A stretch of DNA of 37,405 nucleotides from Spirogloea muscicola (taxonomy: Eukaryota; Streptophyta; Zygnematophyceae; Spirogloeales; Spirogloeaceae), in NCBI GenBank assembly GCA_009602725.1, contig WELB01000249.1, forward strand, positions 36,937 through 74,341. The letters run 5' to 3'. Under the pieces are notes generated by a model, which did not search any database, was not told where the DNA came from, and was given only the letters and a program-made list of their open reading frames with translations. The translations under genes were made by a program, and so were the position numbers. This document shows, one piece after another, positions 1 through 14,249 of this stretch. How positions within the stretch are numbered: position 1 is the stretch's first letter; every line of letters begins with the position of its first letter.

Positions 1-620
1 AGTTGGCTTGCGCGAGTTGCGCAGCCGCTTGGTGCTTTGCAAGTAGCAGCTGCCACTCCCCACCTTCAAAGAGGTGGAGGCGCAGTAGCAGCTCCTTGCG
101 ACCTGCCTTCCCCTGTGGCAGGCGACCAAGCAAGAGTCGTGGAAACAACACAAACACAGCCCATGCAGCCTCATCCTCGCTGTCACGAGCCAGACGTGTC
201 AGGAGGGGCCGAACGGCTCGCCGTATGTGGGGCCGGGCCCAATACGGGATGTGTCGTAGGAGCTGCGCGTTTCTCGTCCGCAGGATCTCGGAGACGTCCA
301 CGCTCTCTGCCCACCGCCAGTGTTCTGCTGTAGGCCCTGGTAGTGGTGTTGGCATCGCCCCTCTTGAAGGGGCTCTGCGAGCCCGAGCAGTGGCGGATGC
401 CTCTGCCTGCTGCGCCTCTCTCTTAGCCAAACGCACGCAGGCCCGCTCGCGCGAGCTCAGACCCACCTTCTTGGCACAGTGCCGCCGGCAGAGCCGGCAG
501 CGGAGATCCACAGGCGGGCAAGGCGGGTTGCCTCCGCAGGGGGCCGGAGGTCCTCTTGGCCCTGCTCCCCTTCCCCAGGTGCAGCTGATACAGCGGCATC
601 GCCAGCCACGGGCCCGTCAG
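1..620 (-). mobile_element. LINE-like reverse transcriptase ORF, 5' part, cut by window edge
   Basis: One minus-strand frame stays open from a TGA near 621 down to base 1, about 205 codons, and runs out of the window. It starts with a cysteine-rich stretch (CRCISC, then CRLCRRHCAKK near 480-510) that resembles a zinc-binding motif. It continues through WAESVDVSEILRTRN, and towards base 1 comes FPRLLLGRLPQGKAGRKEL and an LFEGGEW motif. Segments of the type 'lfPRlLL...GR...R...l..GeW' sit in front of the polymerase domain in many plant and algal LINE ORFs; this is family knowledge recalled, not searched. The first in-frame ATG is at about 344, so the true start is unknown or lost. It is probably the same family as the 3' half at 18067-18880, but that link is inference because the two pieces do not overlap. 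Confidence 0.5.
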
Positions 621-1195
621 CATCACCAGCGCCACTGCCACCACTCGCCGAACCCATGGCGACAACCACTTCCAAGCGCCGCCTGGCTCCTCCGCTGCGG
701 CGACCTCCCCTCCAAGATGCAGGGGGGTTTGCGAAAGCCGCCTGCCCTGCAGACGCGGGAGAGGTGCACGGCGTTGGTTGTGGGTGGGGCTCGAAGCCCG
801 TGAGTAGAGCAGCATGAGAAGCAGTGGGAGAGGATACTGGGGGAGGGGGTCCTGTGCCCCTCTCCATGTTGTCCTCCTCCATGGCAATCTCGGATGATGT
901 TGGGGCCGTGGTTGGGACAGCCGTCTCGTCCATCCCTGGGCCTGGTGGGGCCTGGGATGAGCGCGTAGCGCAGCAGCTCCTGGAGCTCCGGTGCACTGAC
1001 CAAGGAGGGGGGGGGAGTGGCGGCGTGATCACTAACGGAGCCGAAGGAAGCTGCCGTGCCGTTTGAGCCGACGAGCCGACGAGAAGCCGAGAACCGCAAA
1101 TTGGCTATGCTAGGCAACCAAGCACCCCACGAACGTTGTTTGGACCATTCCCATTGCGAAAGTTGCTGCACGTTCATAAAGTGATTGCAGCCTTA

Positions 1196-1365
1196 CTGCA
1201 TCTGAGGCACCTCACTCGTAACTACTGAGTGATCCATCCTCCCCCTGCTCTGCCATAGCATCTTCCGGCCCCTTTGTAGCTGCTACACGCTTGTAGGCCC
1301 CTCCGAACCTTTGTCAACTCGGTTTTGGCTGACTTTTTGCAGCCCTTGCCCCCATTGAGGAGAAT
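1196..1365 (+). repeat. LINE tail and 3' flank copy (plus orientation)
   Basis: This copy reads LRHLTRNY-stop (TGA at 1226-1228). After it come the motifs seen behind other tails: TGATCCATCCTCCCCCTG, a GGCCCCTTTGTAGCTGCT box, a second GGCCCCT box, and a weak hairpin GGCTG...CAGCC at about 1327-1345 followed by CCTTGCCCCCATTG. Over about 170 bases it matches 16159-16330 closely by eye, in the same orientation. It has no upstream coding part, so it is a 5'-truncated copy. Confidence 0.75.
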
Positions 1366-1914
1366 TCGTGTATTGGGAGTGCCACTTCTCTCTACTGCAT
1401 CCCCTCACATGTGCTCTTTTCGAACCCTATCTTTACTGGCTAGATGCACACCCTACTGACTGCCCTTCTCCTTGTCTACCCAACAACGGCGAGCAAACCA
1501 CCAACAAACCACAGAAGACCACCTGTCCTAGTAAACCCTCCATCATATGCAGGACGACCTGCTGCATAATATATGCTGCCCGACATGTGGCAAATATGGG
1601 CTGCCTTATCAAGGGACAAGCGAGTCTGAAAGACAGCATGCACATTACATGATTTGCTTTTGATTCCCAAAGGGAGCCGCTTGATATGCCCTGGGTGTTG
1701 GCAAAGTGAGCAACTTCCAGTCTGTGCCTCAATCAAGCTCCATACAAACAAGAGACTTGAAGGGCTTCCCCTGTGCTGCTTTCATTCCAGGGGAAGAACT
1801 GCCTGCCCTATTCCACACCTTTCAGTAAAGCCAACACTGAGCTCCAGCAATGGAAGGGGATCGCCTCAATAGGCATTCTCCTTGCAGGCACCAGCTTCAA
1901 TCTCACGCCTCTCC
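1366..1914. other. Intergenic, no gene seen
   Basis: Lies between a repeat copy and the stop codon of the minus-strand UAP56 gene. The part next to 1915 should hold the 3' UTR of that gene. The short open frames here overlap on both strands and show no recognisable protein. Confidence 0.5.
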
Positions 1915-5207
<3,293 letters not shown>

Positions 5208-5251
5208 GGCTGCAGGTCCTGAAAGCGACGCGGAGGCAACGGTGGCGACGG

Positions 5252-5252
<1 letters not shown>

Positions 5253-5290
<38 letters not shown>
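5253..5290. repeat. GGCGAC hexamer repeat in the UAP56 leader
   Basis: Six perfect tandem copies of GGCGAC lie 46-84 bases upstream of the UAP56 start (GTCGCC on the transcribed sense), after two imperfect copies. They make every frame of both strands open, which explains the long spurious ORFs here. Confidence 0.85.
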
Positions 5291-5291
<1 letters not shown>

Positions 5292-5294
5292 TCC

Positions 5295-6045
5295 GGCGGC
5301 GCGACGGCGAGCTGACTGTACACAGGATCCGGCAGCGGCTGCAGCTAAGGCGGCAAGAGCGGCTGAGGTGGTGGAGACAGTGGTTGCGACGGTGATCGAC
5401 AGCGACGGCGCCTGCGACAGCGGCGGCGGCGGCGGCGGCGACGACGGCGGGCGGCAGTCACCCGAGCAAGCAGGCAAGCAGGCGCGGGCGGGCGCGGGGA
5501 GTGCGGCTTTGGTCCGGAGCTTGCGCGGGCGCTCGACTATGGCGGGGCAGGGGGGAGCAGGTCCAACAAACCCTAGCCCGAGGGCCGCTGGGGGGGCCCG
5601 ATCCGGATGCGCCCATCGGAGCCGTCGGTTGGGGTCGATCTGCGCCGTCCCGACGGCGCCCGGCCAGCCTGCGCCGTCGATCAAGGAGAGGCGGGACCAG
5701 GGGGGTACCGGGCCTGACGCGGCCAACGACGGCACATCGACCTCCGTCCCGTCGGCGTCCCGTCGCGAGAGCGTCTAGTCGGAGGAAGTCAGCCGTCCGA
5801 TGCGCCAGATTAGGGCTCCGATTGACCAGCCTTTTGGCCAGCCGAAAATTGAGGAGACGTCAAAGTAGCCCATTCCCTGTGTTCCGACTTGCCGCTGCTG
5901 GTTTACAGAAGAACGTGGCTCTTTCCAAAGGGGGCACTGTTACAGAGCATCCTTACAGATCTAAACGATTTTCAACTGATATTGCCCTTCGCCTTTAGCG
6001 CCTTCTTCATTCCTTTAAGAGAAAGTTAGCTCTTCCAATGTGAGG
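5295..6045. other. UAP56 upstream region, GC-rich, no gene
   Basis: GC-rich leader and presumed promoter of UAP56 (reading leftwards), with GGC/GAC-rich runs at 5400-5460. Beyond about 5830 the composition returns to normal. I see no recognisable protein on either strand; the long open frames are low-complexity Ala/Arg/Pro/Gly translations. Confidence 0.5.
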
Positions 6046-6500
6046 CGATGGCTGTGAGAGGCCAGCCCAACGGAGTTAACAGGTCTGAAAGGGCTGGAAT
6101 ATATACGAAACGAACTTTTGTGACTTCCGCAAATATACGCTTTACTTGCTGACGTCTTGGAGACTAGTATCCTGCTTGTGCGCCATCCGGCCCTTTCAGC
6201 ACTTTCCTTCTCAGACCTTGTCCACTCCTTTGGGCTGGCCTCTCACAGCGATTGCTGTCAATTTGGAAGAGCTGCTTTCTGCTGTGAAAGCCAGCCTAGA
6301 AATTTCAAAACAAGGTCCAAAAGGGCCGATAGGCGCCAAAAGCACACAGCTATGCAAGAGACTACAGCGAAATGGAGCTTAGTAACCCCGAGTCAGCAGC
6401 TGCAAGTTGGAGTATTTTGCAGGTGGAGCTGGAGTAAGGAAGTGAGCTCTTGCAAAGGGAGAGGGAGAAAGAGGGAGTAGAGAGAAGGCGCGCTGTGCGC
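6046..6500. repeat. Cluster of hairpin-repeat copies in both orientations
   Basis: Three hairpin motifs lie close together: GGCTG/CAGCC at 6050-6067 with loop TGAGAGGC, a plus-oriented copy at about 6185-6250 (GGCCCTTTC box, ACCTTGTCC, GGGCTGGCCTCTCACAGC), and a minus-oriented copy at about 6284-6345. The last two face each other as an inverted pair. On minus, a LINE tail SNLQLLTRGY-stop ends at 6379-6381 and leads into the minus-oriented hairpin. At 6486-6501 is the recurring GGCGCGCTGTGCGCATG motif. Confidence 0.65.
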
Positions 6501-6858
6501 ATGAAATTGAATGGGAGGCCAATTCTAGCCTTACAAGTGTCCTGTTAACTGGTTAATGAGCTGGCTAAGGGGGACACCAACATCCCCTTTTGAGCACATG
6601 CATATCTGACAAGCTATACTGAGGCGCCAAACCACCATCACGGAAGCCATTAGCCTGGGCTAAAGCGCGACCAGCACGCTGGTGTATCGAGTAGAGGGAC
6701 ATGGCTCAATCGGCCAGCTCAGAAAAGGAGTGAACAGGGAGTCGAAGGGGCCAGAGAAGCGCTAATTATACAGCGACTCAAGTGGCCACTGGGCCCTCAA
6801 TGTCCCCTGGTGAGCAAGCCGCAGGTCTCAAGCCATTGCCCTTTCTTTGAGAGAGCTG

Positions 6859-7135
6859 CGGCCCTCCTTTCCCCCACCCGCCCTCCCCCCTGCCATTGCT
6901 GCTTCCTCAGCCTCCACGAGCAGCTCCACAAGCGGTACAGGTCGAGTCGACATGGCCCCCGTCAGCATGGCTCCCCCCGCTCTGTGGCACCTCCGGCCCT
7001 CCCTTCCCCCACCCGCCCTCTCTCCTGCCATTGCTGCTTCCTCAACCTCCTCTAGCAGCTCTACAAGTGGTACAGGTCGAGTCGACATGGCCCCCGTCAG
7101 CACGGCTTCCCCCACTCTGTGGCACCTCCGGCCCT
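6859..7135. repeat. 135-base tandem repeat, two copies plus a stub
   Basis: CGGCCCT occurs at 6859, 6994 and 7129, a period of exactly 135 bases (45 codons). Copies 1 and 2 differ by scattered substitutions, with little or no length change. Both contain GTACAGGTCGAGTCGACATG. All plus-strand frames are open across both copies, so the open frames alone do not prove coding. No known domain is visible. Confidence 0.85.
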
Positions 7136-7136
7136 C

Positions 7137-7420
7137 CTAGTATAGGGCGTCATTTCATGTAGCCACATTCTTTGCGCTGCATTCTTTGCACTTTCTGCAT
7201 TTTCTGCCTGAACAATGTATTGGCTTGAATTGGCCTAGCTTTAATCTCATGCGCACCGCGCGCCTTCTCTCTCTGAGAGAGCTGCTTCTTCTTTGTATAT
7301 TGCGCATTCTTTTGTGGGCTGGCTTTTCACAGCCCTTCGCCCCATTGTGGACGAGAGCTGCGTATTCTCTAATTCTTTGCCCACCACAGTGGGGGCCGCA
7401 GCTTCGTCCCGCTTTCGCTC
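7137..7420. repeat. Dispersed repeat copy with hairpin
   Basis: Starts with TAGTATAGGGCGTCATTTCATG and matches 33713-33850 in the same orientation. It continues through a TTGGCTTGAATTGGC segment, the CATGCGCACCGCGCGCC motif (7249-7265) and a perfect hairpin GGGCTG/CAGCCC at 7316-7335. Confidence 0.7.
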
Positions 7421-8067
7421 CCACAAAGCCTGCATTAGCATGATCGCAGCCCCGGGCATGGCGGCGCGAGCGCCAGCCCCGGGCCGCGGGCCGGCGGCGC
7501 CGGGCTGCCGTCGGCCTCCGGCGGCGGCGCGATGGCGGGCCGCCCGCGGCCTAGCGGGCTGAGAGCTCGGCGAGAGCGCGCTGCTGTGTCGTCCAGATCG
7601 TGGCTCTCGTCCAGCCGGCTCAAGCCTCCATTGCAGCCTCCGTCGTCAGCAGCGTACCACAGCTCCGACTCCCCGATGTCTCACTGAGATTGAGGCGCAA
7701 CGATGCAGGCGAGTCATTCGACGCATGCTGCGTCGCGTGGCGTGCCGGACCCTGGGCGCGGTAACTGTTGATTGTTGCTCTGAGAGCTGGCCTGACGGGC
7801 AACATCAAGGATTGTCGACCAGAGATGAGGCTCTCGCCCGTGCGCGCAGGAGATAAGGGGTTTATTGAAAGAGGCTCTTCGGTCTTCCTTTGTAGCATTC
7901 AGTGAAGGGTTTTATTGGTAAAGGAGGCCTCTGGTTGCTCTGTGCTACAGCTAGCCCGAACGGCTTCCTGAACTCTGGGCGAGCCTGTCACTCACTTGCT
8001 GCATTTGCTAGTCCGCTAACAGCAGAGCTTTTTGGGGTCCCCATGTGTGCTCCGCGTACAGGGCGCC
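7421..8067. other. PPR-SMR gene upstream region
   Basis: A CpG-dense block at about 7440-7570, then sequence of normal composition up to the ATG at 8068. It probably holds the promoter and 5' UTR of the PPR-SMR gene. No protein recognised. Confidence 0.45.
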
Positions 8068-11000
8068 ATGCTGCGCAGCAAGGTCGCTGTCCCGCTGCTG
8101 AAGGGCGCACGGGCCGTCTTTGCTGCTGGCGCCACACACAGCTCGCGCTCGCCGGTGGAGACCGTGCTGCAGCAATCGCAGCAGCAGCAGAGCGACGAGC
8201 AGCATCGCTCGAGGCCAGCGTTTGCTGGATTGCCCCAGAGCCAGCCCCAGCCCCAGCCCCAGCCACAGCCGCTCCTCGCTCCCTACTTGCCCCCCATCTC
8301 ACCGCCGCTTCCGGTCTTCGCAGCAGAGCAAACCCTGAGGCATGGCAAGGCGAGCGCGAGCACTGAAGGCACTCCCAATGCTGTGATCAGTCCGGCCCTG
8401 CTGGGGCCTCCACCGAGCTTCTCGTCCCTAAGGGGCTTGAACGCATCTGCAACTCCCTTTCCTGATCCAAGGACCAAGGTGGTATACACTATACCCAATG
8501 CCAAGCAAGGTGGTCTGGCATCCCCAACAAGTGCAAGCCCTCAGACGCAGCTCGCCCCCACCATTGAAAGCACCAACACGAAAGGAGCGCCTCCCTACAT
8601 TGCCGGTCAAGGAACTTGCGCGGAGAACAATGGAGGGAAGCTCGTTGCACCCTCCCATGGAGCTGAGTTGGAGGCGGCAGATACAGGGCTGTCAGGCCGG
8701 GAAGCGGAGGCCGGCGTTGTGCATCAAGGAGGGCCCACCTCTGACTTAGGGAGTAGTCCAAGTGCTGCCGCTAGTCAAGCGGTTTACAGAGCTCCGCTTG
8801 TGAGAGGTCCCGTGGAGGACAGCCAATGTTCCTTACCGCAGGCCCATGGCACACCTAGGGGGAGTAGCACACCTTTGGCAACGACCGGGGCAATTGCAGG
8901 CTCCAGAGGCTTCCACAGTGGCACACATTCTCAAGGGTCTACACAGCACAGCCATGCCAGGCAATCTGCGGTCGAGACTTCCATTCTGTATAATCAGCCC
9001 CAGAGACACCCTCAATGGCTGCCAATATCAGGCCACTCGCAGGTAGCAGTCACACCAGCATACAGACAGCCAGGTTCCTCAGTTGAGCTAGCAGCAACAC
9101 GTGCTGAAGAAGGACCCAGACTGGGCGCGTTCTTGCCAAGCAGCCCTGGCCAGGCAGAACTGCATGTCCAGCTGCCTGTCTTTGGCCCGGCCTTGCAACG
9201 TCCTCATGAGGCTGCTGGCAGCGAAAGGAGAGATGTAGTCAGGCCAAGCCATGGGGATCTGAAGTCTGGCAAGGGGCATGCGCACCAGTTCCACAACACC
9301 AGCCGGAAGCCCAAGTTGGGGCCTCACCACGAGGTGGTTGGAGATGTCATTGCTGCCCTGCGGAAGGTGCGTCGTGCCGCACAATACCAATTTTGCATTC
9401 CAAAACACGTGCTATTACTCTATTTCCGTCAATGTGTTTAAGAGCCCCTGTTCCATGTTCTAAAACGTGGCACCTTCCTTGCATGGTAGATTGACAATGC
9501 AAAGCTGCACAGGTTAGGGATTGAGCAGCAGCATGCAACTCGTGTCGCAGATGCATTCAGATGCCCATGGAAGCTTGGACCTTGCTTTGAAGCCCTGGAA
9601 GGGCGCTCTCAATCCATACCACATGTGTGACGTTCTAAAGCAGCAGCGTGATCCGAGACTAGCAATGGACTTGTTCCAGTGGTACAAGAGTCAGGCGCGC
9701 TCGAAGAATGACGTCTTTGTGAGTACTCTCAATAACAAGCATATTTGCAGCATTTACTTTCTCTGGATGTTGGGGCCAACTTTTGATTGCGAGGTAGCTA
9801 CTCCATGTCTCAGTTATGGCTCTGAGGCTTACATGCTGATTCAGGTCAGGTTGTATTGCAGCTCTACACGACACTGATTGTACTCATGGGTAGGACGAAG
9901 AACATTGCGGCTGTGGAACAACTGTTCAAGGAGATGCAGGACGAAGGCTGCGAGCCGTCTCTTGTGACTTACAATAGTGTCATGCATGCATATGGCAAGG
10001 CCAACCTGCTGGATGAAGCAAAGGCAGTGTTTGACCACATGAGCACCCTGGGCAAGAAGTTGGACACAGTAACCTATGGGTATGCTCACGCATGGATCTT
10101 GACCTCAATGCGTGTGTAGCGACAAACATAAGAGAGGTGTAGAAGCAAGGCATCAAATATTCAGGCCCACTCAGATGGTGTGTATGATTCATGGTTCATT
10201 CAGTACTTGTTGTATAAGAAGCTGATATCTTTTATCATTATGGTGCTGCAGCACATTGATTGACCTTTACAGTAAGGCAGGCCGCCACAAGGACGCCATC
10301 GACATCTTCAATAAGATGAAGAGCTCAGGCTTGAAAGGCGATGTCGTGTCATATAGCATGCTGATATCTTCATTCGGACGAATAGGCGATCTCGTATCTG
10401 CTGCAAAGCTTTTCCAAGAAATGTCTACAAAAGGCATCCCGCCGAATCACATCACATGTAAGTGGCCTGCTCACTGGCTACTGGCACATGAGTTTCTTGT
10501 CAGCTAAGAAGTCAAATGATGGGGGCTTGAAAGCCAGACAAGCTTTTACACGATCTTGACCGAGCATTTCTGGAGCAACTACTGTGCTGATATTACTAGT
10601 ATACTTGTCTGCAATGGCATCACAGTTGTGCATTACTTGCTGATTTGCTAAAATGCAACTGCTTGACGCTACATGAACAGACAATACAATGATAGACCTG
10701 TATGGAAAGGGAGGGAGGTACTCTACAGCTATCAAGCTTTTCCAGGAGATGAAAGACTCTGGCCTCAAGTGCGACAGGGCGACTTACAGGTGCATTTTCT
10801 GCGCATAGAGCAGCAGATACCATGTGATACTACCTTGTGTCTTTGACAAGATTCGTGCAATTTTCTCCTTGCTGACTTGTGAGGTCGCTTGGAGGGCCAA
10901 CTGTCAACTTTAGGTGCACAGTAGTCACATGCAGCATTTGCCATGTCCCTGCAGTGCAATGATCAATCTGTGTGGGAAGGCTGGTTACTATGCTGAGGCT

Positions 11001-12429
11001 GAAGCCTTCTTCACCGAGATGGAGGATGCCGGTATTCAAGCTGATGCAATAGCATACTCCATCCTAGTTGACATGTGGGGCAAAGCTGGACAGCCGAAAA
11101 GAGCTGGCAAGTGGTTCAGGACTATGATACAGGCCGGCTTGACTCCTAGCCCTCCTGCCTGTAAGCTATGTTCCGATCCCAGTTAGCAGATTCTTAGCGT
11201 GCACTCCCTACATGACTTCCATGTGCAAACCTCAGTGCAGGTTAGCAGCAGCAGTAGCAGCACGACTGTCATTGCCTGTGCACACTGCTTGCTTCTACCG
11301 GTGTTTTTGATTTTCAAGGCAGCCCTGCTGAATGTTTAACTGTGTTCTCTGCTCCTTCAGTTAATGCGCTGATGCATGCATACCTGAAGATGGAAATGTA
11401 TTCCGAGACCAAGCACATCTTTGAGACAATGTTGCGGGGGAGCGTTGTTCCCAATCTGAAGACATACACCCTGCTGCTGTCGTCATGCACTGACTGCTCT
11501 GAGCAGAATGGAGTTGACATATGCTTGGAGCTCATGGCCTGCACAGGACACCCTGTACACAGCCTGGTCAAGCTTCTCCTGCAGGTGAATAAAGACTACT
11601 CGATAATTGGAATGTGTTAATATGTTACTGTTGATCTGCAGGCAAGTTGTTTTTCTCCCTTTTGGATTACTCAGCTTGCCCTTGTGCCAAAGCAGGATAC
11701 TGCGGACCCATCAGAAGAGGATGCAATGATGAAGCAGGTTGGGCAGTTCATGGAACAAATCAAGCAGCACGAGGAACACGAGTCACGCCGCGCGTTCACC
11801 GACTCTCTCATAAGTTTCCTGTACCAGTACGGCAGGAGAGAGAGGGCGGCACGTGTGTGGAGAGAGGCCAACTATCTCCACATGTTTCCGTCAGCATTTC
11901 GGGGGTCTGACAACAATCTGTGGAGCCTAGATCTACATTACATGTCTCCAGGCACAGCTATGACAGCAGTCAAGGCGGAGCTTAGTACGTTGCGTGAGAG
12001 GACCATGAGCGGAGGTCTTTTGCCACAGAGACTGGAGATCATCACAGGTTGGGGGAGGCGGAGTCGTATCATCGGAACATCCTTCATCAAGAAGGTGATG
12101 TGGGAATACTCATGTGTGTGTAGAAAATTGCTATGTGCAGCAGCCCGGCCTTAGAGCCACAATAAAGTATGAATAGCTTGCTCTATGGGAGGCACTAGAG
12201 TTCCTCCACTTGCCTATGCTGTACATTTGCTGCATGTTACCTGTAGTTGACACTGTCACTCTTGGCTCCTCAGGCTGTTGAAGACTTGCTGGATGGGGTC
12301 GGATCTCCATTTAGGATGGATGTCAACAATGTAGGCTGTCTTTATGCGCATGCCCCCGAGGTGATAGAGTGGCTCATGCAGCCTGAGCTCGATAGAATAC
12401 TTGCGGCACGCAACTTTGACCCGCCTTAG
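8068..12429 (+). CDS. PPR-SMR protein (At1g18900/At1g74750 type), probably mitochondrial
   Basis: RNA-binding pentatricopeptide repeat protein with a C-terminal SMR domain. Exons: 8068-9366, about 9518-9718, 9862-10079, 10252-10457, 10681-10789, 10955-11160, 11361-11584, 11675-12094 and 12274-12429. The second acceptor is uncertain (between 9518 and about 9553); all other phases agree. The protein has about 1010 residues. It starts MLRSKVAVPLLKGARAVF, an Arg/Ala-rich mitochondrial-type presequence, chosen because in-frame position 8032 is TTG. A 430-residue first exon of low complexity (PQ repeats near 8230) precedes about seven PPRs, for example LVTYNSVMHAYGKANLLDEA. The SMR domain keeps LDLH (about 906) and TGWG (about 945). 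The linker (LLSSCTDC...MACTGHP) matches my memory of Arabidopsis At1g18900/At1g74750. The gene is divergent from UAP56. Confidence 0.93.
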
Positions 12430-13097
12430 CGGGTGTCAGGCAATTATATCAACGTCATCAGTGGTAGGCCCCTTAGGCCACCCAGTACTATCAAATCTCT
12501 CTTTCGAAACTTTCATGTCCTATGTGTCCAACATTGAGTAAGCGTGGTGTCAAAGTGCGTGAACTAAGTCACATGTGGATCTTATTGGCTGTAGCCTGCT
12601 GCACCTGCAGAAGAAGTTCACAAGCATGCCCATCAATTCCTGGGTATGCAGCATGAATGTGTGACATGGCTTGCTGGATCGTGTGCTGGGGTGGAATGCC
12701 ACTCGCAGTGGCCTTATTGACCCAAAAGGAGAAGTCAAGCATACTCGAAGTTATTGCTTGAGACCCTCTAGCTCTATAGGAAGTACAAAGCCTACGTGAA
12801 GCTTTCAGCTTCTCGTCTTTTCGGGTCATGAACAATGCACCTCTGCATTGCTGCTTCACTGAGTCAGAGCAATTTATCAGGTGACGAGCTACCTCTTCAG
12901 AGCATCAAGGTCCTGATGAACCTATGGTGGGCTAGCTCTGTGGTTAGCACTCACATTGGCCAGCAGTACCACATCCCCAGGCAGCACTCGAACCCTTCTG
13001 AATTCCACATTTTGCAGTGAAACGATGTTGTCCTGGATATAAGGTGAAGTTTGATGAGATGAGGGGAGGAATTGAGAGTGTTGCTGCGAGGGGCCAG
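12430..13097. other. Downstream of the PPR-SMR gene, nothing firm
   Basis: Includes the presumed 3' UTR. A minus-strand frame of 96 codons at 12569-12859 looks mildly protein-like (IPPQHTIQQAMSHIHAAYPG) but matches no family I know and has no supporting neighbour or splice evidence. Confidence 0.35.
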
Positions 13098-13477
13098 TGT
13101 AACGATTCGGGATCTAACGACTGGTTGCTAAGCAGCCGGAGCCAAGGCAACGCTAATGGTAATGGAAAATGGATTGAAGCGTCTGCCGAGACTGTCCAAT
13201 ACAACAGAAGCCCTCTTTATAGGAGGGTCCTTGACGCGGTGCCACTGGCAAGGCCCGGTGGCCTGAACATTCGCCCGGCGGTGGTGCCAGTGGTGCCACC
13301 ACTGGCGCAAGCTGTGTAGGACAGTGGCCAAGTGGTGGCAGTGCTGTAAGCACCTGGCCAGGGTTGTGGACGTTTCGTCGTCTAACCTCCAGCATCGTCT
13401 CTAAGGTTAGACACGGTTATGCTAACGTGATGCTAACACACTTCTATGATTGTCCCGTAAGTATCGGGTCCGTTACA
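13098..13477 (-). mobile_element. LTR of an LTR retrotransposon, 380 bases
   Basis: On minus it starts TGTAACGGACCC and ends CGTTACA, so it has TG...CA ends inside a 7-base terminal inverted repeat TGTAACG/CGTTACA. A TATAAA box followed by GAGGG lies at 13221-13216, about 256 bases into the LTR. Immediately outside the start is a purine tract. The 5-base flanks (GCCAG and CCACT) are not duplicates, so this is the 3' LTR of a longer minus-strand element or an old solo LTR. I found no second LTR in the window. Confidence 0.7.
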
Positions 13478-13493
13478 CCACTCCCCCCTCACA
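13478..13493 (-). other. Polypurine tract (second-strand primer) next to the LTR
   Basis: The minus strand reads TGTGAGGGGGGAGTGG directly before TGTAACG. This is the usual form and position of the polypurine tract of Ty3/Gypsy-like elements, and it fixes the LTR as a 3' LTR in minus orientation. Confidence 0.65.
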
Positions 13494-14249
13494 GGGAGTC
13501 ACGTCTTCACATCTCATAACTGGTCATTGTGGTAGCAGCCAGGCTGTGAATGGCGAGCAGGGCTTGAGCTTCAGCGAAGAACACTTACGCTGCAAAGCAG
13601 CTGAGTCTTGCGCTCGGACTTCTGAATCTCATCACAGTTGTCTTCAGTTGCAGCAGGTCAAGATAGCTGTCGCTCAAAGACGTCAGAGCCAGCGTCGTCG
13701 GTGATGCAGCACTTGCGAGAGTTGTATGAATCACTTGAGGTTTGTCGTATGCACGGGACCCATACTTGCCAAAGCGTAGCACTGAGCAAACGCGCAAAGG
13801 CCACTTCGTGCTGTGCTCATCAATCACCAGGTTCGACTTCCTGCTTCGATAACTTATCAAAAAATGTCGAATTCCTGCAGTCGTCTCGCCCCCTTCAGGG
13901 GCTCGTCTCCTGATCCCCTGCTGCCCTGTCAGCAGGTCGTCTCGCAGCAGGTCGTCTGGGCCCCTTCAGGGACTCGCCTCCTGTTTGCTTGCTTCACTGC
14001 AGGTCGTTGCGGAGGCTCGATTTCACTAGCCTCCTTACCATCTGTCCTGCAGGTCGTATCGCCTCCTGGTGAGGCTCTCCTCCATCCTGCCCCCCCCCCA
14101 GAAACTTCCGGGGGATCTGTGTCCTGCTTCATACCGTGGCCTATCTGTTTCTTCGTGTGCAGCGTGGAACATAACTTCGCTGCTCTCTTCCTTCTTTCCT
14201 CCCCTTCTGCTTCACTTTCTGGCGAAACTAAAGTTCTCATATGTTATCG
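13494..14249 (-). other. Presumed internal region of the decayed LTR element
   Basis: Lies on the internal side of the polypurine tract. The sequence GCAGGTCGT recurs at about 13933, 13946, 14000 and 14049, with a repeated CCCCTTCAGGG...CTCG...CTCCTG phrase at 13890-13985. A minus-strand frame at 13585-13860 is uninterrupted, but I could not recognise integrase or RNase H motifs with confidence. Assignment rests on position. Confidence 0.3.

Noticed and set aside
3-803. 266-codon plus-strand open frame
   Set aside because: Low-complexity Arg/Ser/Pro translation opposite the LINE-like minus frame; no motif, and GC-rich composition opens several frames at once.
6702-6713. TGGCTCAATCGG, a match to a tRNA-type A box, near the repeats
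   Set aside because: No convincing B box at the right distance (GAGTCGAAGGGGCC is a poor fit) and no cloverleaf, so I did not call a tRNA or tRNA-derived SINE.
8032-8067. Upstream extension of the PPR-SMR protein from 8032
   Set aside because: The codon at 8032 is TTG; the first in-frame ATG is 8068 and starts a typical presequence.
12569-12859. 96-codon minus frame downstream of the PPR-SMR gene
   Set aside because: No family match or splice partner; lies in the presumed 3' UTR region of the opposite gene.
13098-13477. Solo LTR created by LTR-LTR recombination
   Set aside because: A solo LTR should have a short target duplication; the flanks GCCAG and CCACT differ. I left it as a 3' or old LTR.
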